Source of the DNA: Enoplosus armatus
Taxonomy: Eukaryota; Chordata; Actinopteri; Centrarchiformes; Enoplosidae
DNA length: 64,000 nucleotides
Direction of reading: 5' to 3'
Assembly (NCBI RefSeq): GCF_043641665.1
Contig: NC_092183.1
Coordinates: 9,794,501-9,858,500 of the forward strand
The position numbers were made by a program, and so were the translations under genes. Under the pieces are notes generated by a model. That model had not been told where the DNA came from, searched no databases, and saw only the letters and a program-made list of their open reading frames with translations. This document shows, piece by piece, positions 11,886 through 24,370 of this stretch. Position 1 is the stretch's first letter, and every line of letters starts with the position of its first letter.

Positions 11886-14800
11886 CTTCATATCGGGGAG
11901 GTTTTCATGATCATGTTTACACAAGGCAACATGGAATAAAGATTCCCAATGGACAGGCAGGGAGGCTGGAAACACATCGACACAGCACAGGCACCTATGA
12001 ATATTTATGTTATCCTGTTAGTATGAACATTTAACCAACCCCTCTCTCTCTCTTTCTGTCTTTTTCATGTTGCTGCTGATGTTGCTGCGTCGAACCCAGG
12101 TAAGAAAACCAGTCACTTCTGCTCTGCTTTGTCAGACTTGACACTCATTATTTCCCACCCCTTTTCTTTTGGTTCTTTCCCTCAAAAACTGCTTATTTCA
12201 GCTGTGATCATTCAGGTATTTTGTGGTGCTCAGCACAACAAGAGGTTTAGATTTGTCTACCACGATGCATAGCAGACGTGATGTGGGGAAGTTTTGCTCT
12301 ACAAGATATTTGAGAAACATATTTGGTGTTGCTATGGAAAGGAACTCACCCCACTTTTACTCTTTCTTTCTTTTCCTTTTACTTGTTACTTTCTCTCTGG
12401 CCCTGGTCTGATAGGGTTCATGTTTAATACCTCACTTATGTTTGTTGGCTCCACATGAAGAACAGTTTTAGTAGCTTTTGGACGCCACCCACTCCTCCCT
12501 CCCAGCTTTGGCTTAATATTTCTTCCTCCCTTCTCTTTTCTTTCTATGCTTTCATTCTCTCTTAGTCCTTTTTCATGTCTGTGGTGTGCAGTAACAGTAA
12601 GACAGACAGAGAAATCAATGTTTCTTTTCCCAGATTTGGACTGTTGGCTCACTCAAAGGTAGTTCGCTGGTCATACGCTGCTGTAGTCAGGTGTGACGCT
12701 GCTTCTGTTGCCAGTTTGAGGCCTGAACCAACTGTGACTGTCCTGCGCCATCACAGTATTAGTCAGTTGCTCTGGCAAGACGCAAGTTGGCGTCTTTTTC
12801 TGTTGTTTGAGCCTGTGTGCCAGTTTTTGTTTGTATGTGTCTTAGAGGGAGTTAAGTGTGCGACTGGGTGCATGTATGTTTTGCTGGCAGTCAGTACTGG
12901 GTTGTGGTGGAGTAGTGTGCTGGCACTGGTGAGGTCCAGTTACCCAGAGTGCTCTACACCTTAGGAGGTAATGCGATTAGGGGGGCAGGGACGGGATTTG
13001 CTCAGAGAGCATAGAGAGGAACATCAAACACAAAAAAAGATGGGATTATCAAAAGATGAAGGGGAAAAAAGAGCCCATATCCCAGTGTGTCTTTTAGCCA
13101 GCTCCCCTGGGAGTAAAGAGGAAAATTGATGGTGAGGCTGTGTATAAGGTCTCTGTCTGTCGTTCTTTCTCTCACTCATGACTTCCCTTATGCTCTGTCT
13201 CGCTCATCCTTTGTGGCATTCAGGCAAATTCAGCCCCATCAGTCCTCAGGGAATCCCCATCAAACCTTGATGTTATCCCATGTCATGAAGTGTCGGCCCA
13301 GTCTGTGAATTATGCAGGTCAAGTTCACTACAGTAGCCCCTCAGAGCAAGTGAAGTGAAACCCAAATATCACCCAAAATGCAATGTAACGCACAGGAAGT
13401 CCCCACTGTTTTGCCCTTGCGTATTTATATGTGCAGAGTGGCAAAATGGCAGTCGTAATATAAACATAAAGTCTTGTTAGCAAAGTAACCAAACAGCCCA
13501 ACTTTGGCTCTATTTGTTTTGATTGTTGATGATTCTGATAGGACAGGAAGCGGTGTGTAACCGTTATACACACCGTTTGGCAGGAACACCTTAGGCTCCC
13601 TCAATTCACTGGGTTCCGTCACATTAAGTGACCCTTGTAATGATGACGGCTAAAATGGCATCAGGAGTTGGTTTGATCCAAGGGCTGAGTGCTGACGGTT
13701 CGAGTGGAATCTCATGACATGAGGAGTGGATAGTGTTGTGCAGGTTACAGAGTGCATTTTAAAGGTAGGATAGAGGATTTTCCATCTGACCTTCTACCTT
13801 TTTAAAATCTTGTTCTATCTGTTTGCCTTCTTCTTTCTACCACTCTGTCTCTGTGGCAAATCGTGTCAATAACAGGCTTCCAGTGCGTCTGTCTGGATAA
13901 TTGTTGGGACTTCGACAGATAATTCTCAGAGCAGCTTTGCAAACTTCCTCTGACTTTTGATTTTCAGTATGGATGAGTTTAGGAAGACAAAACACTTTTG
14001 CATCCCATATCAAAGTCCAGTCTTATTAGTGTTTAACATTAATCATTGCAATCTGTGATTATTAAAGCTGCACTGGGCGAAATCAAAGATGACAGAGCCT
14101 TTTCAACACCTCCAGTTTTTCTATCACTGTTTTAAACTTGTTTGGATTCCAAAGTAATTGAAATTAAAGTGTGCCTTTGATTGACAAATTGTGCCTTTCT
14201 GCTACACATTTAGGGTGCAGGACCACCCTTGTCTTCAGTCTTTCTTTTTCACCACTGTCCCTCACTTTCTGAAGCTGAGAACACTTTTTTGCCTTGATTT
14301 ATTTGCATGAATTTGACATGTGTTATAGTCCCTGTGTATTAACCACAAACAACAAACGGAGCTAGCATACTCCTGTGTCATGGAGTGTACTTGTCGGCAT
14401 GATTCAAAACTTATCAGAAATTTATTTCCCTCCAGATTCCCTCCTGTTGTCTCTATTGTAACTCACATGGACGCATGTTTTCCTTAATTAGCCTGGTGCG
14501 ATTCACTGCCCCTAAAATTAGCTTCACATTCAGTCTGAGCACACCTTTTGTATGTCTCTCATACAGTTTGCTCCTGTGTCTGTATATTTTGTGCCTTTTG
14601 ATTGACCTTCTCGTGCTGTTGTAATTTGATGATGTTTTATGAGTTTGCGAGGGGGGAAAAAAGACAGTGGGCGAGAGCTAATGTTCTCTGTGATGTGTGT
14701 TTGCTCTCAGTTCACATTCCAACCATAACAATCTGAATCATCAGTTAAAAGGCTGCTTTGGTGTGTGTTTCCAAAAAAGATCCTGCGTTTTATCCAGAAA

Positions 14801-15650
14801 TGCGGTGAGGAGGAGAAGCTCAACTTGTAAAACTCCAGTAACTCCACCATCAGCATGGGAAAGTATGTGCGGTCTGGGCCAGTGCTGTTCCATAGTGTTT
14901 GCGTGTGTGTTTGTGCACATTTACATTCAGTGTATCTCCTCCCTGTTGAAGTTTGTATGTGTGTTTCTGCACGTGTGCTTTCAACCGGGTCTTTGGGCTG
15001 TAACTCCATGAGGTTAGAGTACCATGGTTTCTCACGCTGGTCAGAGGAGCTCGTAAAACAGTCAATGAGAGGTTGATGTCATTCACCCAACCGCAGCTGG
15101 GCTATTTGTGACTCCGTTAACGAAAGAACGGGTGGACGGACAGATGAACTTGGTTTGGGGTTTTACAGAAAAGTCATACGGATCATCTAGCTGAAGACAG
15201 ATCCTTTGACCTGTATTAGTGCACACACAAACCCGCTCTCTTCCTGTCTGTTCTGACGTGTCCCCTTTCCCCCGAGTTAGGCCAAAGGAAACATCTCGGC
15301 AGCTATTAAAGCGGGTTTGGGCTCTTTATGAGTGGCTGTAATGTTTTTAGTGAGCTGTTATTACACAGTGTCCAGTTTCAGTCGCTCCACTGATGTATCC
15401 TCTGAAAACCTGTATTGCACCGGGCTTATCTAGCAGCTTGATAAAGGCAAGCTCAATCTTTCCTCCCTCTTGTCCTCCTTCTCTTGTCTTATCATATGTC
15501 TTTTCTTATCTCCACACATTTCCTCACTCTTTTTTCTTTATATCTGTCTATAGAATTTCCTTATTTTGTTCATTCATCCCTCTTTTCCTGCTTCATCCTG
15601 ACAATTTTTGGCGCTGTCACATCTTGCAGCTAAAAATCTTTGTTTTCTAT
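11886..15650. other. Gene-free unique intronic DNA
   Basis: No recognisable exon or repeat except short simple runs. The most notable item is the abutting acceptor/donor at 12099-12100, listed separately. The 15.30-15.38 kb piece (GCAGCTATTAAAG, then TCTTTATGAG) looks compositionally like conserved non-coding DNA, but this is only an impression. Confidence 0.55.
12020..12106 (+). promoter_or_regulatory. Candidate recursive splice site (acceptor abutting donor)
   Basis: A pyrimidine tract of CT repeats (about 12035-12065) is followed by CTGAT, a good branch-point match near 12075-12080. After an AG-free stretch comes CCCAG|GTAAGA, with AG at 12098-12099 and GT at 12100-12101. A 3' splice site joined to a strong 5' splice site is the signature of recursive splicing in very long vertebrate introns. 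No conservation or RNA data are available, and such matches do occur by chance. Confidence 0.3.
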
Positions 15651-15651
15651 A

Positions 15652-15684
<33 letters not shown>

Positions 15685-15690
15685 CGTGCA
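15652..15690. repeat. (GT)n microsatellite
   Basis: About 13 GT units, then a TATGTGTGCGTGCATGCGTG tail. Confidence 0.93.
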
Positions 15691-16060
15691 TGCGTGTGCA
15701 TACAGAATCAGCAAATTCTTCACTATCAATATCTCAAGGGGCACATGATGGTATGGAAATTTGTTCAGCACAGCTCCTAATAGTTCTGCAGTAATCATAG
15801 TCTGTGGCAGCTCTGGAAAAGATCGGGAGAGTGAAGTGGAGGAAGATAGGAGAGACAGGAAAGAAAGAGAGAGAAGAATGTGGTAAACTGCATCACAAAT
15901 GGCATAATGCTTAGCATTTAGATGCGAGGGAAGATCCATAATTCATGTTGCTAATGAAAGCTAGGAGGTAGCCAGTGAGTGTGGAGGGGACCATGCTGAT
16001 CAGATGGGAGGTAATAGCATTACCATACAGATAGAGTTAATGTTCTTCCTGTGCCACACC

Positions 16061-16281
16061 CCTTTCTCTTCTCTTCTCTCCTCTCCTCGTATCTTCTCTT
16101 CTCTCCTCTCCTATTATCTTCTCTTCTCTCCTCTCCTCTCTTCTCTTCTCCTCTCCTCGTATCTTCTCTCCTCTCCTTTCCTGTTATAGCTCACATTCTG
16201 TCCTCACCTCTCTTCTTATTCCTCCTCTCCACTTCTTTTATATAACTCCTCTCTTCTCCTCTCTTTCCTCTCCTCTTCTTT
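16061..16281 (+). repeat. Pyrimidine minisatellite (TCTTCTCTCCTCTCCT-type units)
   Basis: About 220 bp is almost entirely C and T on the plus strand, built of repeated CTCTCCTCTCCT blocks separated by GTATCTT or ATTATCTT, giving a rough period of 25-30 bp. Homopurine-homopyrimidine DNA with partial mirror symmetry can form triplex (H-DNA). In a sense transcript it is also a long polypyrimidine tract, the kind of site PTB proteins bind. Confidence 0.9.
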
Positions 16282-17378
16282 CATTGTGCCAGCAGCTAAC
16301 CCTATTCCATTGCCTCCACAGGCCCAGTTTGCCTTGGCCTCTCACCACAGAATATAGACTGAATGATTTGCTCCTACTCTGTTAAAAAGAGCTGATATTG
16401 GCAAGAAAAGATGTTGAAAGTACGCATGCCATCCACAGGAGACTGGAAAAGTGGAGAGAGTGAGAGTGTGTGTGTCAGTGTTCAGGGTAGCAGGTGTGTA
16501 TTTGTCACTCTGCCTGTGTCCTTGTGTAAAAGTATGTACATGTGTGTGTTCCTGTGGTCAGCGACTGGGACAGACATGGGGCCCCAGCAGGTAACTGGGC
16601 CCAGGCTTCTGAGTCACTTGGCTTTGGTGACAGATGTGTGGCTGCAGGCCCTTCTGTGGTGGTGACAGAAGCTCGGCCAGAGTCTGTTCTCGCTGCAGAG
16701 AAGGACCTAAGAGATTGGATTCCTTTTTTAAGATTATTTTCTGCTGTACTGGGAAAGATAGAGTAGTTAGAGACTGGAAAGATGGCAGGACAAGGACGGC
16801 TGAGAGAGTTGGTTTCTAACTCACGATGACAGTGAAGAGGATGGACTCTTCTTTCAACAAGGTACAGATCTCAGAACATATAGTGTCACTCACAGCACCG
16901 TTTGTGTAAACTGTCTGTACATTAAAGCTATCTTCAAAGTAAGGCTCAAAAGGCTGCTGAGGGTGAAGCCTGCACTCTGCTGTTCTACAGATAACACCAG
17001 TTTTGAGTTTTCATTGGCAAAGTGTCAAAGGAAAAAAGTAATTTCAGGGAGAGGATATTGCAGGTGTTTAGGCCCCAGATCTGAGTGTGAAGTAGAAAGG
17101 CCTGGCCAGCACTTACGACTTGGCCTTCATTTTCAACAGATGCACTCACAAACAGAGGGGTGAGAAAAGTGTCGCCCAAGGGCACATCAGCCAAGCAGAG
17201 AGGAAGTCGGGATGTGGTTATCATTTCTTTTGATGAAGCCACAGAAGGCTAAAGGGCCCGTAGTCGAATAAGCTGCCCTCTCCCGCCTTTTGTCTGTTCA
17301 GACTCTGATGGTCAAAGACCCTGAGACTTCCAACTTCAAACTGCCTGCCTTTCAAAAGGTCCATTCAGACAGTCACTC

Positions 17379-17422
17379 CATCAGTCTGTCAGTCAGTCTG
17401 TCAGTTAGTCCATCAGTCAGTC
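17379..17422. repeat. (CAGT/CTGT)n tetranucleotide array
   Basis: Repeated TCAGTCTG and TCAGTTAG units, imperfect, about 44 bp. Confidence 0.85.
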
Positions 17423-18054
17423 GATATAATGATTCTCTCCGTCTCTCTGAGGTCCTTATGCCCATTGGTTATCTCTCTAGGCTTTCTCATACATTCATTT
17501 ATGAGCTCGGCCCATTCTGTCCAGGGAGGGGTCTGATTGGATTGTCAGATCTCACTTTTCCTCTATAACTATTCTTCTCATCTCCACATTTCACTTATGC
17601 TTTCTCCCCTGGTCCTCAAACTCAGACTCTTTAAACGGTGAAGAGGTTTCCACCTTCTATCGCCTTCAGCTTGCTTGTAGACCTGCCTAGCAAGGGACAG
17701 GGAGGATATAGATTGTGTGTGTATCTTTGCATGCAGGGGCCATTGTGTGCGTATGTGTGTATACATACGGACATATGTGTGTTGTGAAGACCCTATGGCC
17801 TATTTCACAAGAGCCAATCTAAGTAATGAAAGGAGTGAGAAGGGGATAGGAAGTGCGTTGGTGGGAGGCAGGGGGAGAGAGAGAAGGAGCATTGGGTCCA
17901 AATTATAATACAAATCATATCAAGTCAATCATAAAAGCAGTTGAGATTTACTAGTTTCATTTCACTTCCCGAGATTCTTCAGTTTAATAGGGCAGCTGGG
18001 AGTAGAGAGAGCAGGATTGCATGGGTGAAATGGGAAGTGCGTGCATGCATGCAT

Positions 18055-18055
18055 A

Positions 18056-18086
<31 letters not shown>

Positions 18087-18089
18087 GTG
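18055..18089. repeat. (TG)n microsatellite
   Basis: About 13 TG units, preceded by GCATGCATGCATA and followed by GCGTGTGTGCACACGC, which is itself an inverted repeat. Confidence 0.93.
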
Positions 18090-19449
18090 CACACGCAATC
18101 TATGAATAACCCTCCACAAGCCATCTCAACCACTGGCTCACAGCCCCCTAGCTGGAGATAGAACAGTAACGTCTTACAGGCATCTATTATTGAAGAAGCT
18201 GAGCTGGTAGGAAGGCTACCAAACCCCTATCCAACTGTAAACTCTGGGAATGAAAAAAGAAACACCTCTGCAGACACCTATCCTGTTAAAGAACACAAGG
18301 TTTCAAGATTAAAACAACACCTTACATTTCCATTTAGTGGCTGTTCTGGAGCTTTTGATCAATCACATGATCTTCCTCAGCAGATGGAGTTTGCTTAACT
18401 TACTTAAGAGCTCAGAAAATGGAAATTTCAAACATCTACAATCTATAATTCAATGACAACTGGGCAAACTACATATGCTGAGGAATATTGTGTGATATAA
18501 TCAAAAGCTACCAAGTGGACCTTATGATGAGATTGTTTTGTCAACTACTGCTTTCTTAACTCGTTACTGTAAGTCTTGCAGCGTGTGCTCAGATTTACCT
18601 GCCAAAAATAATGTACTTTGTGATTAATAGCCATCTTTGGTGTGGGCTGAAAGCAAGCAAAACCACAGTTAGAGAGAACAATGAAATGGCTGATGGCATT
18701 ACAGTAAGCTCATTGAGTCTGTGCAAGTGGAAACAAAAACATACCGGGCTCTAGTGTGTTTGAGTAAAAATGGTGTGGAAACACCAGAGCTTTTTGAGAC
18801 AGTAAGTTGTCATTTGTGAAACCCAGTTTTCACTGAATTTTCAATTCAACTTTAGGAGATTGGTTTCAAGTCTTTTGGCAGCTGAAGTGTTTTGCTTGGC
18901 TATTCTTAAAAAACAATACTTAAACCAAATATCAAAGTGTTGAAAACGTTATTTGCTCACCGCTTACCTTGGAAAACCTGGCATGCTTCATTCCAAGCGG
19001 GGTTACGTTTCATATCATGTAGCTTTCAAATGTGTGTTTGCATCATGTGTACCACCAGAATAGATTCAAAGGACTAATCTGTCTGTGTAGCAGAGTATTT
19101 ATGTTTGTGTTTACCCATGCATGACTGACTGTTTGCCCATCTCATTGCTCTCAATCACCGTGTTGTGATTATGCATGTGTGCATGTATACAAGTAGGCGC
19201 GTCTGGTGTTTGGACATTGAGACGTTCATTGTTAAGCTGTCAGAATTGTCTGAGTGGGTAGAGATGGACATCAGTCTATGTGACAGCCAACGATCCAACT
19301 GTCATACCTCTCCATAGACACCCCTACTCCATCATGCTGCCATATAGGGAAGTGGTAAAAGTGAACAGAGAGAGTGATGGAGAGGACAGGAGAGTGGAGG
19401 ATTAGGAAGTTAAAAGTAGTCTTGGCAGGATGAGAGATGGTTTGTTTAA

Positions 19450-20000
19450 CTTTAATATAAGGCTGGATGATGTGGTTGAAATCAATATCACAATATTAAT
19501 AGGGATATTTTTTTGTACTGAAACATCACAATATACATGTATGGGTTAGGGTTAGGTGATGAACAATCACATAAAATAATGAAATTAGTGTTTCAATTTG
19601 TTCTGCATCGCTAAGCAACAATAAACTGTATATTCATACATATGATACTATTAAAGTACTGCTTAGCCTAGTTGCAGACTTCTGAATTGCTACTATGATT
19701 TGTTCAGTCATGCAGGTAAGTCTGCTGTTGTGCTCATCGACGGCTGTGTCCGCCAGTTGGAGAAACAGTCAACCAATCAGAGTTTAACGGGCGGGATTAC
19801 TGGTCATCGTCCTACACAGCAAGCTAGCTACCTACCTAGCTGCATTCATGGAAAAAAAATGCAGAAAAATGGCATCAATTGAATTTATTGTAGGTTGACT
19901 TACAGAAATAACAACTATTAAATCAACATATTTCTTTGAATGTGAAAAACGTTAAGCTAACTGCTTCTAGGAACCGCTACATGGATGTATTAATTCAGTT
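19450..20000. mobile_element. Probable DNA-transposon-derived interspersed repeat
   Basis: GGCTGGATGATGTGG followed by ATCAATATCACAATATT is a motif I know from dispersed fish repeats (usually with ATATCACGATATT). The block also contains two and a half TTAGGG units (19543-19556), a GCAAGCTAGCTACCTACC run, a CCAATCAGAG stretch and an AACGTTA at 19948. Termini were not found, so the boundaries are rough and the family is unassigned. Confidence 0.4.
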
Positions 20001-21589
20001 AATTCCAATTAAACTTGCTCACTGGGTGCAACCGCTGAAAAAACCTCCCCAGGCTTCCTCACGCTTCGGCATCTGTTCCTTTTTGGTACACACCCATTGG
20101 TTTCTTTGTGTCCAGCTGAGGTCTAGCCTCTCCTCAAACATTAACTACATCGCAACCCCTTACGATTAAACACACTATCCTCAATGTGCTTGGCACCTAT
20201 TTTCATTTGTTTTGATCTGCAGGATAATGCAACCACATTCACACACTTATACACTGATTTGTCAGCCACCTGCTCTATCAGCCCTGGGGCGTTATCAATT
20301 ATCATTCTCACAGTCCTTTTTCCACTACCCTCACATGGGGCAAGTAGAGGTGGGGTATGTGATAAAGTCAAATAAGAGCCTACAGGTGTAGGAATAGCCT
20401 GTATTGAATAATTCTGAACTTTGACCCAAGCAAGAGAGGAGCCGCAGCAATCAAATAGGTGGGAGATGAGCGTACGAGCCACAGAGCATCAGACTTAAAT
20501 TTAGTTTCTGTCATTTCTGTATGTGTAGATAAAAATATGAATCTAGTTTCAGGCTTTTTAGTAAAAACAGCATGTGGGTCCTTGGGATGTCTGTTCAGTT
20601 ATCTCAGTTTGTGTGTTTGTACATGCTGTTCTATGTGGGAAGGATTGGTGTATGATGAGGTTGAAGACCTTGACCAACCTCTCAGCCCCTTTATCCTTGA
20701 TTCAGCTACTTCCTTCCACGGGTCCAGGTTGAGGATGCAGATATTTTTTTCAGGAAATAAACACCTGAGTATGTTGACATTGGCCAGTGGTCTTGAATGC
20801 TAGTTCAGCGCACACATGTCAAGATTATTTCCTTTTCAACCTTTTTTGATGTTTCAATAAAAGCAGTTTGTCTTGGCTCCATCAAAAGTAACTCAGGTGT
20901 CAGCATTGGGGCCTTGGCTTTCACACTAAAGCTTTTTCCTCCAAGGTAACCTTATTACTTTGATGCCAGCATGTTGCCTTCCATTTTAAAAAGAGGGACT
21001 TTCCAAATGTTTCTGGTATGAGGTCCTATATTAAAGTTGGACATTTTTTGCCACACACATGAAAATTATGCATCTTCTACACTGTGTGGCTGTGTAAAAT
21101 GGATAAATCATGACTAGCTAAATAGAAACTGATAATTACACTTTGTGTGTCTGTCAATGATACTCATATTACTGATAGTTCTTTATCATCTTAAATTAGA
21201 ATATCATTTGTGTGTTTGGATATTTCTTCTGTGCCAAGAACCGCCATTTCTTCAAGGGGTGGAGGCGAGGGTGTAACTTTATGTTGCATTTGACGCTCCA
21301 GAGGTTCCCATAAAGTTTCGCTGATGTTTAAATGAAGTGATTTGAACGCTCTTAAATTTGTTTAGCAGTGTGTACAGGATGGGAGTGTATGGGAGTGTAA
21401 CTATCTGGGAAACATCATGATGAAATGGTGTTAACACTACTGGGTGTGCTTAACTGCAAAATGGCCTCATATTCCTGGGCTGTAATGTGATTTTGCAGAG
21501 CAATCATGAGGTGGTTACACCTACAAGATGACTACCCATGAAACTGCATACCCACAACCAAACTACAGAATGTAATACACGAAGATGGA

Positions 21590-22350
21590 GACTATGAACT
21601 CAATATCTGTTAACTTTCTTCAGGTATAGCCGAAACACATGTATTAATATAAATATAAATATTCACTCGAGGGAATGGTTGGTTTACAGGTGGCAGCAAT
21701 ACAGCAGTAGAACATGTAGTTACAGTGTTTCCCATTGATTACCTAGACTAGAATTCATAAAGAACCAAAGATATCTGTACACTACTCATCATATCATAGA
21801 AGATCTGCTGCACCAGAGACACCAAGGCCTTTTGAGGACACAACATTGTTTGAGGTAAGTAACGTTAACTAAAGTTAACTAACTTTACTGTATCAATTGC
21901 AGTTATTCACCAGTTCAAACACAATTTTTTCATTTTCAATGTAGGATAGCAAACAGATAACGTTACTGGAGAATGTATCATTGATAATTCACTTTAATCT
22001 AACGCTAAGTTAGGTAACATTAGCAAACATTGTTAGCTGTCAGTCTCCTCGCTTATGGTGACTGAACAATGTATAACGTATGTAACGTTACATCAAGCGA
22101 AGCCTATATGATATAAAACGTTAGTCCCACAGAAGTGGGCGTGGAGTTCTTTCAGTGCTATACTATTCATATCTATACAACCAATGTGTTTATGATTAAA
22201 TTGTTTACCAGAGCACAAAGTTCTTCATAGATCTAGCCCATTAATTTTGATGTTAAAGTGCACCAGGTTGATGCATTTAACTTTTAAATTTACAACATTT
22301 TCTTCCAAGGGGAGCATACCCTCGGACCCCCCTAGAGGGTCTGAGAATGT
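21590..22350. mobile_element. Probable DNA-transposon-derived block with AACGTTA motifs
   Basis: AACGTTA occurs exactly at 21861, 21959, 22084 and 22117, with near matches between. The right end (22255-22345) reads AAAGTGCACCAGGTTGATGC, then AGGGGAGCATACCCTCGGACC. That is close to a GGGGAGCATGCCCCCGGACC sequence I recall from repeats dispersed in fish genomes. A perfect donor-like GAG|GTAAGT at about 21853 lies inside. No transposase frame is visible, so it is non-autonomous or a remnant; edges are approximate. Confidence 0.45.
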
Positions 22351-22534
22351 CTTGGCTTGTGCTTCAGTGATTTGCAGTATTGATCCTGTGAATGAGCTCT
22401 AATAGCAGATGCAGTCATGTGTATTAGTCCATACTGAAGGCACCAGGCGCTTGCAGGTAGTCATACCTGACGTACTCAAGCGCACGTCACACTGACCTTT
22501 CTCTGTGATTTGACATGACTCCATTTTCCATGCA

Positions 22535-22535
<1 letters not shown>

Positions 22536-22595
<60 letters not shown>
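22536..22595. repeat. (AC)30 microsatellite
   Basis: Uninterrupted AC run, one of the longest pure dinucleotide tracts here. Confidence 0.98.
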
Positions 22596-22598
<3 letters not shown>

Positions 22599-22729
22599 CC
22601 ACTAACACATACTGACCTTTGTTTGATATGTAACAGTGTGCTCATTTTCCATAAAAGCCTGTAGCAGCAATGGTCTGGAACAAGAGAAAACATGAATTCA
22701 GGGAAAATAGAGGGTAAGAGGGGGAGGGC

Positions 22730-22746
22730 AAAAAAAAAAAAAAAAA
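22730..22746. repeat. Poly-A run of 17
   Basis: Homopolymer in purine-rich sequence. No AATAAA or retroposed body is seen immediately upstream, so it is not clearly a retroposon tail. Confidence 0.85.
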
Positions 22747-24349
22747 CATTAAAGAGAAAGGTCATATGTGGCTCAGAGAGTTAAAATCTCTGTCACTGCC
22801 CTGGGCTTAAGTCTTATACTGTAGGTGAGCCCTGTCATCCCAGGTAAGACCTTTTTCTGTGGGCTTTTCAGAACCATTATTATTTGAAGAACTGCTTGAA
22901 GCTCTAAATCTGGGAGAAGAAGAGTAACAATGTGGTGTTCATCATTAATGGCTCCATGCCCTTTTGCTCTCCACAAAGTGCCGATGCATCCGTGGTCCCA
23001 TACACTTCCAGTTTGTCCTCATTCATTTCTGATTTAGACCAAAGAGCCACATCTGTGATTAAGTGCCCTTAAGTGCATTTTCTTCTTCGCTTTTGCTTTG
23101 TTTTTCCTTTTTAAATTCCCTCAACAGAGGGTTTATTGCGCATGTGTTGGCTTGAGTAATGTGCTGGTCCTCTGGCTGAGAAGGACCTCTTAGATGGATC
23201 ATATTCTGTGCTAAAAGGGTCCTTTTCACAGTGGACCGTGCCAAATAGACTCCAACCGACACATTGACATTATAGGTTGATGTTGGGTGATCACAGATAT
23301 ATTGTTATCACCTATTGGCAGATATGCAAAAGAGAAATTGTACAGCAGTCAAGTGAAGTAATTTATTGGTCGCATTTTGAGGCATGTTTGTCTTTAAGGC
23401 TCCGAAAACATTTCTTTCTCAATCAGCTACTTTGAGCCATGAGGTCTTACAAACATGCAATTTTTAGCCAAAGTTGAGTCAGTTTTGGTTATTTCACTTT
23501 ACTCTCTCCTCACTGGTTTGAAGTCCTGATGAAGCAGAGTAGCTGAGTTTTTGAGTACTCTAAGCAAATAATAATTAAGGATTTTTTTGAATGAAACATT
23601 CACTTTGATTGTTCCATATTCAATCATAAACAATGATACATTGAACAATATATTGTTATCTGATTTTTATTAATCTCAAATACCTATCTTTTAAGCTTTG
23701 GTTTCAGTGTTGAACAGAAAAACTAATTTTTAGAGGTAGCAATTCAGTTAATCATTTTCAGTGAAATAGTTCTGCTGAATTAATAGACAGAAAACAGCCG
23801 TAGACACTCTTTCTCAGTAGCATGCTATATTCTACTATGGCCTGCATATTCATCTGACCATTAAATTTCAGTTGAACGAGGTGTGCTACTCTTGTCTGTA
23901 CTTTTATCTGTATTTACATTTATTTGATCCCTTCTCTATCAGTTTGAGTTTCTATTACAGTAAAGTGGCAAATGGAATTGGAGAGACGACAAGAGACAGT
24001 GAGGGGCGAGCCTGGTAGAGGAGTGAACGAGAGAGAGAGAGAGAGGCTGTGGGTGTCATTTGCTCCCACCTGATGCGTGAGAAAAACACTTGTTTTCACT
24101 CCTGCCAAATGACTGTCAGGCTCTGTGAGAGAATTTCATCGTTCTGTTCCATTCTTGTCATTAGTTCACCTGCCTCTTCAGCCCGCCCGGTGATTGTCTC
24201 TGATTGGCCATATTTACCTCTGACTACCGAGGCAACCATTAGCGTTGGTGGTGTGGAGAGGTGGCAGTTTGACTAATCAGTTGTATCTGCCCTGCTCTAA
24301 TGCTTAGTGTGTCTCGTGTGTATGAGTACAACCACATAACACTTTTGAT

Positions 24350-24370
24350 TGTGTGTGTGTGTGTGTGTGT
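24350..24370. repeat. (TG)10 microsatellite
   Basis: Pure short TG run. Confidence 0.9.

Noticed and set aside
19543..19556. Interstitial telomeric repeat GGGTTAGGGTTAGG
   Set aside because: Only two and a third units, inside a dispersed repeat, so no sign of a fusion point or telomere.
22769..22850. tRNA-like A box (TGGCTCAGAGAGTTAAAATC) with weak B box and a CAG|GTAAGA nearby
   Set aside because: Box spacing and matches are too poor for a SINE or tRNA call, and the pyrimidine tract before the CAG is weak.
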